Origin: Eriocheir sinensis
Lineage: Eukaryota; Arthropoda; Malacostraca; Decapoda; Varunidae
Assembly: GCF_024679095.1 (NCBI RefSeq)
Contig: NC_066513.1
Coordinates: 7,798,804 to 7,862,803, forward strand
Reading direction: 5' to 3'
DNA length: 64,000 bases
This document shows positions 11,999-22,074 of this stretch, one piece after another (position 1 is the stretch's first letter; the number at the start of each line of letters is the position of its first letter). The notes below the pieces were generated by a model. That model searched no databases. It had not been told where the DNA came from and was given only the letters and a program-made list of their open reading frames with translations. The translations under genes and the position numbers were made by a program.

Positions 11999-12539
11999 GC
12001 GCGAGACGGACTGATCTGAAAAGAGAAAAAAATGCCGTCAGGGGTCGCATGGGTCGGGGTTAATAATCAACGAATAATTTTTGCTGAATTAAATTATTCT
12101 TTGAACTTGAAAAAGTTTTTGTGACCGCAAATAAATAGTTCTGATAATTATTACTTGGTGTATTTGTCAAATCTCAAGTTTGAATGCCGGCCATTTTGGA
12201 TTTATTTCAAAATTATTTCATATGGAGCTTTTTTAAAGCGAAAATCACATTTCTGTTGGCACCGGCGAGTTCCTCGCCCTTGATAATGTATCGTTTGACA
12301 CTAAAATCAAGTCTCAGTGTCCATTATTGACTAAGTTAGAGCCAATTCTCAATTTCGATGGCGGCCATTTCGAATTTTGCCTGTAAAATTTTTCCCCAAG
12401 GTTGCCGTTTGGGCAACCAAGCTGAAATTACTCTCTGGTCACATACTAACCCAGAACAACAACAACAAAAAAAAAAAAGAATTGAAGGGAAAGCACTTTG
12501 CAAGGTCGGATAATGCGATGAATAGGACTGTCAAATCGA
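11999..12539. other. No gene recognised; probable 5' flank of the unknown gene family
   Basis: This is AT-rich sequence upstream (minus sense) of the pseudogene start, with repeated phrases such as GGCCATTTTGGAT and GGCGGCCATTTCGAAT and an A-rich run at 12453-12479. It may be the promoter side of the adjacent family, but no motif settles this. Confidence 0.35.
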
Positions 12540-12887
12540 CTACACGATCAAACCTCCAAAACGCAGCGGCAGGGAGGCCTGAGACCACGCGTCGCCGTCG
12601 CGTTGTACGTTGCAGCTACGTGAAGTAGCTTCCCGCATCAGCTCGTCGATGGCCCGCAAGGACTCTCCAGCCGTGTAGATTGGTGCTGCGCGCAGCAGGT
12701 ACGTGGCTCTCGGCACTGCTGCGTACCTTGACAGGAAGAAGAGGGCCGCGTGGCTGCCCATGTTGGCCGTCCTGTCGATGAGCGTCCTGGTGATGTCCTC
12801 GATGTTGGTTAAGGCTGCTTCATTGCCGTGGGCGTGAATCGGGGCGCCCAGGATAGAGACTCTTGAGGGGTGTGGGGCGGGCGACAC
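12540..12887 (-). pseudogene. Reverse-transcriptase-related fragment
   Basis: One minus-strand frame of 115 codons reads GSHAALFFLSRYAAVPRATYLLRAAPIYT and ends SQASLPLRFGGLIV. The spacing of VPRATYLLR, a central Asp/Glu and QASLPLRFGGL resembles the part downstream of the RT domain in abundant invertebrate retroelement ORFs. It starts and ends without other RT motifs, so it is a scrap. The clade cannot be assigned. (Runs above 20 residues are not quoted in full.). Confidence 0.5.
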
Positions 12888-12940
12888 TGAGGAATGTGTG
12901 TGTGTGTGCTTACGTACTAAAATGCTTTTGTCGTTCTCAG

Positions 12941-13010
12941 GTTCGAGGGAAGAACAAAGGCGTGGATCAGCTCGGTGCTGAGTCTGAAATCACCGCCACC
13001 ACGCTGGGAG
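12941..13010 (+). CDS. Host exon A1: end of a fibronectin type III domain
   Basis: This 70-bp exon has a consensus acceptor (TCGTTCTCAG) and donor (GTAAGA). It reads RGKNKGVDQLGAESEITATT, which fits the last strands of an FN3 domain. It starts in phase 0 and ends in phase 1, and its last base joins the first two of exon B1 to give a Glu codon. FN3 arrays occur in extracellular or muscle proteins such as receptor phosphatases, adhesion receptors and titin-like proteins; two domains do not identify the gene. The reading frame is open, and the paralogous exon A2 keeps its frame with one extra codon, which indicates selection on the protein. Confidence 0.82.
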
Positions 13011-13073
13011 GTAAGACTCCCTTCCCTTCCTTGCCTCCCCTCTTCGTGCATTCACCTGGCAGTAGCAGTTGCC

Positions 13074-13110
<37 letters not shown>

Positions 13111-13111
<1 letters not shown>

Positions 13112-13342
13112 AAATCACCACGGCCTGATCACGAGTTAGACTCGCTTTCGCCAGCAGGTACCCTCACGACGTGAGCAAGTGCTTATTATTTTCGAGCTTT
13201 GGGTAATGCCTGGACCTCACACACCACACACCCCATCCCCCTTGCTCAAGGGGGGACAATAACCACTCCTAGTCAACGGAAAGAATCTGGCCTGAGCGGG
13301 AATCGAACCTTGCAGGGCTGCGCTCTAACCGATTGAACTACC

Positions 13343-13344
<2 letters not shown>
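13111..13344 (-). mobile_element. tRNA-derived SINE (family 1) with (GT)n on both sides
   Basis: On the minus strand it starts with a tRNA-like head: TAGTTCAATCGGTTAGAGC fits an A box and GGTTCGATTCC is a perfect B box. The distance between the boxes is short, so it is not a functional tRNA. The body (CTAGGAGTGGTTATTG..., CTTGAGCAAGGGGGATGGGG) is shared with 44150-44410 and 44668-44907. The element ends GGTGATTTG and meets (AC)n read on its own strand. It lies in the intron between exons A1 and B1. Confidence 0.82.
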
Positions 13345-13393
<49 letters not shown>

Positions 13394-13985
13394 ATATCTG
13401 TGTATGGTGGCACTGCTTCTCGATCCATATTAAGGGAAATGGTAGAAAGCCGAAGACGTGACTGAGAGGTAAGTGCTAGAATGAATACAAGGGTGCACGA
13501 AACATTTTGGCCCTGGTCTTTGTGTTGGTTTTGGGGTGAGTTTGGATAAGCTTAATTACGCATGTGCACACATGCACACCAACAAACCTAACCTAAACTA
13601 ACATAAGGTAATCGAGCCCTAAACCAAGACCAAGACCCAATTTTTTTTTTTTTTTTTTTTTAATGTTCGTCCTATGGCTTTCTTGCTGGAGCCCGATCGT
13701 CGCCTCGGCCTGTTATGGTGCAGGCAAGTCTTTATAGTGGTGCCATCTACTAGGCCCCGGAGTTCATAATTGATCCTCTTTTAGAATAATCTGGAGTTTG
13801 GGTTGATAAGTGATCTTCAGGATAGGATGTAAGAAGTTTTAGGCCACTTGGTGATGACTAAAAATTGTTAGCGTTTAGCGGCGGGCGTCTATTCTAACCA
13901 TTAACATTAGAGCAAGGTGCGCATCATGACTCAGCGCGTCCCTCTAACACTGCAAAGGAAAGGTGACTCCACTTATGCTTCACAG

Positions 13986-14209
13986 AACCTGGGAAAGTGA
14001 CCAGTCTGCGAATGGAAGAGGCACACGGGACTGCCCTGCTGGTGACTTGGGATTACCCCCAGGACAGCCCCCAACAAGGGGAGCTTGAGTCCTTCATAGT
14101 GTCCTGGGGAGTACAAGGAGAGGCCATAGGACTGAAACAACAAACAGTGGGACTACAGAAGAGATTTCGTATATTGAACCTTCAACCCAACACTTCATAC
14201 ACCATCAAG
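13986..14209 (+). CDS. Host exon B1: main part of a fibronectin type III domain
   Basis: This 224-bp exon lies between a CACAG acceptor and a GTTAGT donor, entering in phase 1 and leaving in phase 0. It encodes about 75 residues with FN3 hallmarks: PGKVTSLRM at the first strand, LLVTWDYP with the core Trp, a SFIVSW strand, and LQPNTSYTIK with the conserved Tyr. Joined in order B then A, the exons give one complete FN3 domain per pair. The frame is uninterrupted. Exon B2 (49314-49537) has the same length and splice sites and differs at a minority of residues, so both copies look maintained. The encoded segment is probably extracellular or structural. Confidence 0.85.
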
Positions 14210-14217
14210 GTTAGTGT

Positions 14218-14711
14218 GTATTTAATAGTTGTATTTACCTAGTTGTGAAGAGGTACGCTGGTACTGTCCCGTCTATATATGTAATATAATCCAACTTGGG
14301 CTTAAATTCATGAACCGTCTTTGCGGGGACCACACCATTTCCAGGCCGTTCCAGGCCTCCACCACTCTGTGGAAAACTGTTCTACTTTATGTCTCATCTA
14401 CAGTCTTCCGTTTTCATCTTACTTCCACGGCCTCTTGATTCTCTAGTATTCTTTATTACAAGATCTTCTTTGACCACTTTTTCCATCCCACTCAGCACAC
14501 TATACACTGCAATCAGATCTCCTCGCTCCTCCATCTGTTCCAGTGTCGGTAGGTTCAGCTGTTTCAGTCTCTCTTCGCATGTTAAGTTTCTTAGTCCTGG
14601 AGCCAGGTTTGTTGCCGCTCTCTGAATCCTTTCTACTTTCCATGTATTTGTCTTCTTAGTTGGCGATCATACTGTTGGTGCGTATTCCAGTCTTGGATGT
14701 ATCATGGTTAC
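14218..14711 (-). pseudogene. LINE family P fragment (RT C-terminal part)
   Basis: Minus-strand sequence encodes degraded parts of the segment after the RT domain (LEYAPT-, YEERLKQL-type blocks). It is nearly the same as 49550-50110, at the same position after exon B2, so it was in place before the exon-pair duplication. Its 3' end reads ...CTAGGTAAATAC on its own strand, like the copies that continue into (AC)n. It is interrupted at 14711 by LINE J1. Confidence 0.65.
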
Positions 14712-16292
14712 AATCCAATTACAACCTTATTTCTGTATCCTGTCCTATTGCTACTGTACGCCCTCTGAACCCACCGAAGGGGCGATGCTTCAGACATTTT
14801 TCTTCCGCTCTTTGGGACGACCTGCGGATGTATTTTTCCGATTTCCCGTGGAATGACTACTGCTTCCAGGAGAGAGACGGGCGCATCACAACACAGAGGT
14901 GATTGTCTCTGGAATAGAGGCACACATTCCACGTACTTTTTTTACTCCTTATGCTAAAAAGCCTTGGATTAATCACGCTTGTTCTCGTGCTGTCCAAGAT
15001 AGAGAGGCAGCTCACAAAAGGTACTAGAGCCTTCGCACTCCTGCTAACCATAATCTTTATACTTCTTGCCGGAATCGTACCAAATCTATTTCTCTACTTA
15101 CCAAATGCTCTTTCATCTACAGTAAATGTCAAAACCTTGCTCTCTCTAATTCTTCCAGAGACTTCTTGCACATGGATAAAGTATCTCCTCCAATTTCACT
15201 TCTTCATCTTTTCCTCCTCTTCTTAATCCTGACAGCACCGCCGTCTCACCTATCTCTAAGGCGGAACTCTTCTCTCAAACTTTCTGTAAAAACTCCACCT
15301 TGGACGAGTCTGGGCATATTCCTCCTTCTCATCCCCGCTCTGACTCCTTTATGCCTGTTATTCAGATTCTTAAGAATGATGTTTTCTATGCCCTCTCTGG
15401 TCTCAACTCTCAGAAGGCTTATGGACCTGATGGAGTGCCTCCTATTGTGCTCAAAAACTGTACTTCCGTGCTGACACCCTGCCTGGTCAAACCCTTTCGC
15501 CTCTGCCTATCAACAGCTACTTTTCCTTCCTGATGGAAGTACGCCTACATACAGCCTGTGCATAAGAAAGGTGACCGTTCCAATCCCTCAAACTACCGCC
15601 CTATTTGCTTTACTTTCTTGTCTATCTAAATCTTTTGAATCAATCCTTAACCGGAACATTCAAAAGCACCTTTCTACTTCCGACCTTCTATCTGATCACC
15701 AGTATGGGTTCCGCAAGGGGCATTCTACTTGCGATCTTCTTGCTCTCTTAACTGACTTTTGGTCGCTCTCTCTTAGCCGTTTCGGTGAAGCTTTTTCAGT
15801 TGCGCTGGACATATCGAAACCTTTCGATAGAGTGTGGCACAAATCTTTGCTTTCTAAACTGCCCTCTTTCGGATTCTATCCTTCTCTCTGTTCCTTTATC
15901 TCCAGTTTCCTTTCCGGCCGTACTATTTCTGCTGTAGTAGACGGTCACTGTTGGTCCCCTAAACCTATCAACAGTGGTGTTCCACAGGGCTCTGTCCTAT
16001 CACCCACTCTCTTCCTATTATTCATCAATGATCTTCTTTCCATAACAAACTGTCCTAACCATTCATACGCTGACAACTCCACTTTGCATTATTCAACTTC
16101 TTTCAACAGAAGATCCTCTCAACAGGAATTGGGAGACTCCAGACTGGATGCTGTACAACTCTTAACCTCAGACCTTACTATCATTTCCGATAGTGGTAAA
16201 GGGAACCTTGTGTCCTTCAATGCCTCAAATACTCAAATTCTCCACCCATAAAATCGACACAATCTTCCAAACACCTATCCCCTATAGCTATA
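14712..16292 (+). pseudogene. LINE family J copy 1 (endonuclease end to RT, broken)
   Basis: Plus-strand frames cover the end of the endonuclease (about 14712-14900), the linker, and RT: GPDGVPP near 15430, the GFRKGHSTCD block, [27 protein letters not shown] and HSYADNSTLHY. The catalytic YADD has become YADN, and several frame changes occur (near 14930, 15230, 15480 and 15560). Both ends are missing relative to J4: the 5' side is truncated at 14712, and homology also stops near 16292, before the 3' end, so a later deletion is likely. Confidence 0.8.
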
Positions 16293-17825
16293 CGAACGGA
16301 AGGTAGCTTTCGGTGTGCCATACCTGTTTTGTTGAAACTCTAGAATCACATCCAAGTCAAGCCATTATTTTTATTTATTTGCTATGCATGACTGTGATAC
16401 CCGTTTCCATTATTATTACTGATTTGTGAGATTTTAAAATGCGGGGAAATATTACTAATTTAGCAGTGATAGGTTACTTTCTGCTCATGTGCTGGGTCTT
16501 CAGCTAGAAACTCCTCTCAATAAGGTTAAGTCCATCTTTATATATAATGATGCACAGTCTTCATTTCCATGGGTACCAATGTCATTATAATATGCTGAAG
16601 ACATTTTCCTACAATATTCTATAATCTACTTTGACGCTCAGGCAAAATGTAACATGTTGATATGGCACAAGAAAGAGAGCAGCATGGTGGGTAATGGAAT
16701 CAGTGCCCCATTCATCTTCACATCATTATTCTCCACTAATTTTCTCTCCATATGATAAAGTTTACTGAAGGCAGGTAACGGAAAGGACTCAAAGTGCCTT
16801 TGCGTTGATGGAGCTTCGGTAGTTTGTCAGCCACGTACCCTGTGACGAATATATCAATACGGAGTTTATGACTTTCAGGAGGCAGCGTCCCTCCCAGCAG
16901 GGAAGGGTCACGCGAGGAAGGGATTTGTAGGTAAGAAAAAAACTTCCCCAACTGCTGCCTATAATGTCTTACAGCGTCAAATATTGTTTAATTCATCCAT
17001 CACAGCAGCAGCACTCAAGGAGAAGCACCCAGACTTATTTGAAGTCTCTCAGTACCCTGAGAGCTACCGCGCGCCGCCTCTCAGGCCCGTACCAAGAGTC
17101 ACGAAGGTTTAGCGACGAAGATCGAAGGGGAGGACGGTGCGTACCTATAGTCACTAGCATTTTTGGAACGAAGGCCTACGGGAGACGAAGGGAAGGCAAG
17201 GTCTACCCCGTGTCTTCCCTCAGACCTTCGAGGAAAAATATGTTTATTTTCTAAATTTGGCGTGGCAAATAGTTGCGGTTCAGTTAAAACAACCTGATAA
17301 AATATTTTACCTAATTGGAAAGTCATATATTATAGTTGCAGCGAATATGTTTGTCTTGTTTACAACAGTAGCACGCGCCTTCAAAGCGCAGATGTACCAG
17401 CCAGGCGGGAACCTTCGTGGCTTGCATTCTCCAACGATCTATGTTTTTTTCAAATTCTTTCTCATTTCAGTTAAGACATCTGGCTCTACAAGTGCAAACA
17501 AAGGGTATCTTAATAATTTACTGCATGCAAATAACGATTAATAATGGGAAAAAACATGAAATAATAAATAATAACTGTTGAATGTGATGCTAGGCTATTT
17601 TAAATATATTAGGCTACCCATGTTATTTATACATGCAACATTAAAATTCCTTATGTAGAGACACTTGCAGAGTCGTTTGTCACTTTATATCCCTTAATGA
17701 GATGAAATATGAGTATCTGAAAGGCTATAGATCGTTCGAGTATGATCAAACTATCTGTTTGATATACAAGTTGTTTCTTCGTGTCCTTGTATGGTATATT
17801 ATCGATGCAAATCTTCTGTTTGCAG
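16293..17825. other. Intron sequence, no gene recognised
   Basis: No ORF here resembles a known family. The short frames (16736-16951 minus, 16964-17254 plus) lack conserved motifs. One arm of an inverted repeat lies at 17081-17107. Confidence 0.4.
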
Positions 17826-18188
17826 TTCATATACGATGGTTTGAGGATTTTTGGATACACAAACATTCATGATCTTCACGCAATCACAAACTCACAATGC
17901 GCAGGTGCCACATCTACGTTTACGAGTGAACAGACGGAATTAAATGGACAATATTATGGCTGTAATAGCACCATGGAGGTATTATATCTCCATGGATAGC
18001 ACTGTGTGTTTGTATGTGTGTGCGTGCATTGGATCTGGTAGGTGAAAAGAAGGTTGCAGTGTGTGTATGTGCATTTACCTTCCCGAGCGACTTGTGGTAA
18101 GGATTGAAGGCACGGTCTGAGGCCTTGCCTACATTGTCGAAGGGAAGGTACGCGGCTCGACCTTCATGAATCTTGGTACGGGCCTCAA
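17081..18188. repeat. Candidate inverted repeat, arms about 1.1 kb apart
   Basis: TCAGGCCCGTACCAAGAGTC at 17081-17100, extending to ACGAAGG, matches the reverse complement of 18161-18188 with few mismatches. Weaker matches continue inward (GACGAAGGGAAGGC against GTCGAAGGGAAGG type phrases), so the arms may be 80 bp or longer. This could be a non-autonomous DNA transposon or a local inverted duplication. No target duplication was found. Confidence 0.3.
17826..17978 (+). CDS. Possible host exon (51 codons, phase 0 to 0)
   Basis: A pyrimidine-rich acceptor (CTTCTGTTTGCAG) precedes an open block of exactly 153 bp that ends at GAG before GTATTA. The block encodes a Cys-containing segment (SQCAGATSTF, NGQYYGCNSTME). 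I recognise no domain. Its phase would be compatible with following exon B1, but an insert at that point in an FN3 fold is odd, so it could belong to another transcript or be chance. Confidence 0.27.
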
Positions 18189-18368
18189 GGTCGTCAGCAG
18201 CCAGCCTTGACACGCGCCTTTATCACAGGCTATAATAATCTCCTGTCACCTTCTTACGGCACATTCCAGCAGCTGGTGACCATATTACGGTAAAATATGA
18301 GAGTAATATGGTGGGTTGCCGACACTTGTTGGTATAGACACAAACTCTCTCTTATCTATATTTCCCAG

Positions 18369-18535
18369 AGCTCACTGGCTGATGGCTCCGAGCTGACTGT
18401 TAGGGAAAGGTGTGCAGGTCTGGCACAAGTGTGCTCAGTTTTTGTGGACGACCCGTATGGCTGTGGAACAAATACAAGAGACGTGTGCGAGTGTATGAAA
18501 AGCTCGGCGAATAACAGGGCCAATAATGGCGTCTA
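18369..18535 (+). CDS. Possible Cys-rich exon ending in a stop codon
   Basis: After an acceptor-like TATATTTCCCAG, an open frame in phase 0 runs to a TAA at 18533. It has six Cys in a tight cluster (ERCAGLAQVCS, YGCGTNTRDVCECM). The CAG...YGC spacing recalls the candidate block at 17826-17978. A donor-like GTATGA lies near 18492. No family was recognised. The evidence is only splice-like borders and Cys spacing. Confidence 0.25.
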
Positions 18536-18589
18536 AATCTTAGGTTGTCGGTACTCTATCAAGGGACTCTAGGTGGACAAGGGGGAACG

Positions 18590-18720
18590 GGTTAAAGGAG
18601 ACTGCCCATCCATCTCCACTCCACCCGAGAACTGAACCTGGGACAGCACCCTTCTGTCAGTGAGCTGACTATGACTCACTGGATCTTATCAGCTCGTTGC
18701 TTAACACTCACTCAGGATCC
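18590..18720 (-). mobile_element. SINE family 2 fragment
   Basis: GCCCATCCATCTCCACTCCA followed by CCGAGAACTGAACC, and then the TATGACTCACTGGATC stretch, match 43395-43500 and the tRNA-like part of the copies at 38721-38899 and 44436-44608. It is a diverged fragment of a tRNA-related SINE read on the minus strand. Confidence 0.55.
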
Positions 18721-18911
18721 AGCCTGACACACCATCCAGTCCCAATGCTTTTCTCGCGTCCACACCCTCCAAGTTGTCTATTTTCCTCGGCCCTTCATGT
18801 CCATTAAAATCACTTTCCCTTGTAAACACTCCTTGAAAACAACCACTCAAAACTTCCATCATTGTTGCAGCATCCTCATACTCCTAACCATCCACCTTTA
18901 GTATTTTCTTT

Positions 18912-20151
18912 TAACAACAAAGGAGGCAGCTCAAGGGCATAAAAAAAAAGGAAACAATAATAAAAAAAAAGCCCGCTACTCGCTGCTCCTAAAAAAGAAT
19001 CAAAGAGAGAGAAATTTCGGGAGGAGAGGTGTCCTGATACCTTTCTCTTGAAAGAGTTCAAGTCGTAGGCAAGAGGAAATACAGAGGAAGGAAGATTGTT
19101 CCAGAGTTTACCAGCGTGAGGGATGAAAGAGTGAAGATGCTGGTTAACTCTTGTATAAGGGGTTTGGACAGTATAGGGATGAGCATGAGTAGAAAGTCGT
19201 GTGCAGCGGGACCGCGGGAGGGGGGGAGGCATGCAGTTAGCAAGTTCAGAAGAGCAGTCAGCGTGGAAATATCGATAGAAGATAGAAAGGGAGGCAACAT
19301 AGCGACGGAATTTAAGAGGTAGAAGACTATCAGTAGGAGGAGGAGAGCTGATGAGACGAAGAGCCTTAGACTCCACTCTGTCAAGAAGAGCTGTGTGAAT
19401 GGAGCCCCCCCACACTTGAGATGCATACTCCATACGAGGGCGGACAAGGCCCCTGTATATTGATAGCAACTGTGCGGGGGAGAAGAACTGGCGGAGACGA
19501 TACAGAACGCCCAACCTCGAGGAAGCTGATTTAGCGAGAAAGGAGATGTGAAGTTTCCAGTTGAGATTTTGAGTAAAGGATAGACCGAGGATGTTTAGTG
19601 TTGAAGATGGTGATAGCTGAGCGTTGTCGAAGCATAGGGGATAGGTGTTTGAAAGACTGTGTCGAGTTGATAGGTGGAGAAATTGAGTTTTTGAGGCATT
19701 GAAGGACACAAGGTTCCTTCTGCCCCAGTCGGTAATGATAGCAAGGTCTAAGGTTAAGCGTTCTGCAGCCTCCAGTCTGGAGTCGTGTACTTCCTGTTGA
19801 GAGGGTCTTCTATTGAAAGAATTTGAATAATGCAGAGTGGAGTCGTCGGCGTATGAGTGGACAGGACAGTTTGTTATGGAAAGATCATTGATGAATAACA
19901 GGAAGAAAGTGGGTGATAGGACAGAGCCCTGTGGAACACCACTGTTGATAGGTTTAGGGGAAGAACAGTGACCGTCTACTACCGCAGAGATAGAACGGCC
20001 GGAAAGGAAACTGGAGATAAAGGAACAGAGAGAGGGATAGAATCCGAAAGAGGGCAGTTTAGAAAGCAAAGCCTTGTGACAGACTCTATCGAAGGCTTTC
20101 GATATGTCTAGCGCAACAGAGAAAGTTTCACCGAAACGGCTAAGAGAGGAT
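18912..20151 (-). pseudogene. LINE family J copy 2, 3' half (RT and tail)
   Basis: One long minus frame (20159-18876) covers the second half of [31 protein letters not shown] and HSYADDSTLHYS with the catalytic YADD intact, then the thumb and C-terminal region (PRMEYASQVWGG, GKLWNNLPSSVF). The 3' UTR ends in a degenerate A-rich tail near 18912. The 5' half of the same copy lies at 36515-38338. The two halves join at the base (AGGAT then GACC, by comparison with 46940-46955) once the CR1-like N1 and the Polinton inside it are removed. Confidence 0.88.
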
Positions 20152-21507
20152 AAGAACATAAGAACATAAGAACGCAGGAGTCTGCAAGAGGCCGGTAGGC
20201 CTTTACGAGGCAGCTCCTTTGACCCTAAGCTCCCGTGTATCTAACCCCACCTAATATCGCTGTCCATGAATTTATCTACTCTATTTTTGAATGTGACAAT
20301 TGTATTGGCACTCACCACATGACTGCTAAGCCTATTCCACTCATCCACCACCCTGTTAGTAAACCAATTTTTGCCTATGTCCCTGTTGAATCTGAATTTA
20401 TCCAGTTTAAACCCGTTACTTCGTGTCCTACCCGGTTCTCTTACCAACAAAACCTTATGAATGTCTCCCTTATTAAAGCCCTTCATCCATTTATAAACCT
20501 CGATCATGTCTTCACGCACCCTTCGCCTTTCTAGAGAATGCAAGTATAACTGTTTGAGTCTTTCCTCGTATGGCAAGTTTCTCAACCCCTGAATCATCTT
20601 AGTCATCCTCCTCTGCACCGATTCTAACATTTTGATATCCATTCTATAGTAGGGTGACCAGAACTGAACCGCATAGTCAAGATGAGGTCTAACTAATGAT
20701 AAATATAGTTTGAGGAAGACTTCAGGGCTTTTGTTGCTTACGCTCCTTGAAATAAATCCCAGTACCCTATTAGCTCGATTTCTAGCTTGAATGCATTGTG
20801 CCCTTGGACGGAGATCAGAGCTCACTAAGACCCCTAAATCCCTCTCGCACCCAGACCTACTTATGAGAGTGTCATTTAAGCAATAGTTATGTGAGGGGTT
20901 GTTCCTACCTACACTCAGAATACTGCACTTCCCTACATTGAACTCCATCTGCCATTTATCCGCCCAGTCATATAATCTGTTGAGTTCACCTTGGAGAATA
21001 CTAGCGTCCTGATCCGACTCAATTACTCTACCGATCTTGGTTTCATCTGCAAATTTACTAACATCACTACTAATTCCTGTGTCTAAATCATTGATATAAA
21101 TAATAAACAAAAGTGGACCTAATACCGAACCTTGTGGGACCCCACTCGTAACACATCCCCAGTCAGATCTTTTACCATTGATTTGCACTCTTTGCTTCCT
21201 ATTGCTAAGCCACGCCTTGACTCAGTTCAAAACTTTACCCTCTACTCCGTGAGCCTGTAATTTAAGCAACAGTCGTTGGTGAGGAACTTTGTCAAACGCT
21301 TTACTAAAATCAAGATAGATTACATCATAATTCTCATCTCTGTCAACCGCCTCAAATACTTTATTGTAGAAGGACAAGAGATTGGTGAGGCATGACCTAC
21401 CTTTTGTGAACCCATGCTGCGAGTCGTGAATTAAGCTATGTTTCTCTAAATGCTCCCGAATGTTCCTGGCTATTATGGACTCCAGCATCTTCCCTATAAC
21501 CGATGTT
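20152..21507 (-). pseudogene. CR1-like LINE N1, 3' part (RT to tail)
   Basis: Minus frames at 21518-21222 and 21188-20241 encode [57 protein letters not shown], then SKFADETKIG, where the catalytic FADD has changed to FADE. They continue through the C-terminal region to WNRLSSHVV. The 3' end is made of 8-bp repeats (20152-20178, GTTCTTAT units on the minus strand), a CR1-clade trait, and no target duplication is seen, also usual for CR1. The Polinton starts at 21508 within the RT palm-side block NYRPISLTSV. Confidence 0.87.
21502..21507. repeat. Polinton target-site duplication, left copy
   Basis: GATGTT here is repeated at 36056-36061 directly after the right terminus. An uninterrupted relative (41319-41324, ACCGATGTTAAGC) has it once. 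Six-bp duplications are the rule for Polintons. Confidence 0.93.
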
Positions 21508-21796
21508 AGTAGTAACAAATGTACGGAAGTGGGGGTTGCCTCAGCGGGGGGGACTGGAAGTGGGGGTTGGGGGGGTGAGCGGGGGTTACGGAGTGGGGGT
21601 AATTTGCAGGGGGACTGGAAGTGGGGGTGAGCGGGGTTACAGGAGTGGGGGTAATTTGGGGGGTTACGGAAGAGGGTATCTAGACCCCCCTACCCACATC
21701 TATTTTACCTTTTCACCCCCCCCCCCCAAAAAAAAAAAAATTGTTTTCACTCATTCACATGCCCTAACCCCCCCTCAGGCTAGCGTACGGAAGCGG
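21508..21796 (+). repeat. Polinton left terminal inverted repeat (G-rich, with sub-repeats)
   Basis: About 290 bp mirror the right end (35785-36055) with small indels. Inside are imperfect sub-repeats of the phrases GGACTGGAAGTGGGGGT and GAGTGGGGGTAATTTG, rich in runs of five to seven G. The inner boundary is placed where the shared GCTAGCGTACGG phrase ends. Similar G-rich phrases continue to about 21925, so the exact inner border is uncertain. Confidence 0.85.
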
Positions 21797-21949
21797 GGGG
21801 GTGACGGGAGCGGGAGTAGGTCGGTCAGCGAGGGGGGGAGGTGACGGAAGAAAGGGTGGTCAGCGGGGGTGACGGAGTGGGGTAAGACGGTCAGAGGACC
21901 GTCAGCGGGGGTGACGGAAGTGGGGGCATGCACAAAGTGAGGGTAATTG

Positions 21950-22015
21950 CTATTGTTGTTGTTGTTGTTGTTGTTCTTGTTGTATACACACACACAAACA
22001 CACACACACACACAT
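21950..22015. repeat. (TTG)n and (AC)n tracts in the ATPase leader
   Basis: A TTG run (about 21952-21980) and an AC run (about 21985-22014) lie between the left terminal repeat and the TATA-like box of the ATPase gene. They give spurious open frames upstream of the true ATG. Confidence 0.9.
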
Positions 22016-22024
22016 ATTCTGTGC

Positions 22025-22032
22025 TATATAAG
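22025..22032 (+). promoter_or_regulatory. TATA-like box of the Polinton ATPase gene
   Basis: TATATAAG lies 50 bp before the ATG at 22075. A similar box stands before the macro-like gene (25046) and the minor capsid gene (26028), which supports separate promoters rather than one long transcript. Confidence 0.5.
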
Positions 22033-22074
22033 CATCATACTTTAATAATTACCATCATTAATAGAGTTTCCGCT

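Larger units (their letters stand above)
12890..14711 (+). repeat. Exon-pair duplication, unit 1 (matches about 45080-50110)
   Basis: This unit holds exon A1, an intron, exon B1 and a downstream LINE fragment. The same order is found at 45080-50110. The introns also align (for example 13440-13620 with 45418-45610, and 13700-13950 with 49010-49270), so whole genomic segments were duplicated, not just exons. Later insertions (a SINE here, LINE J4 there) differ between the units. Confidence 0.8.

Noticed and set aside
16736..16951. A 71-codon minus ORF in the intron.
   Set aside because: No motif, no splice-like borders and no sign of a partner segment.
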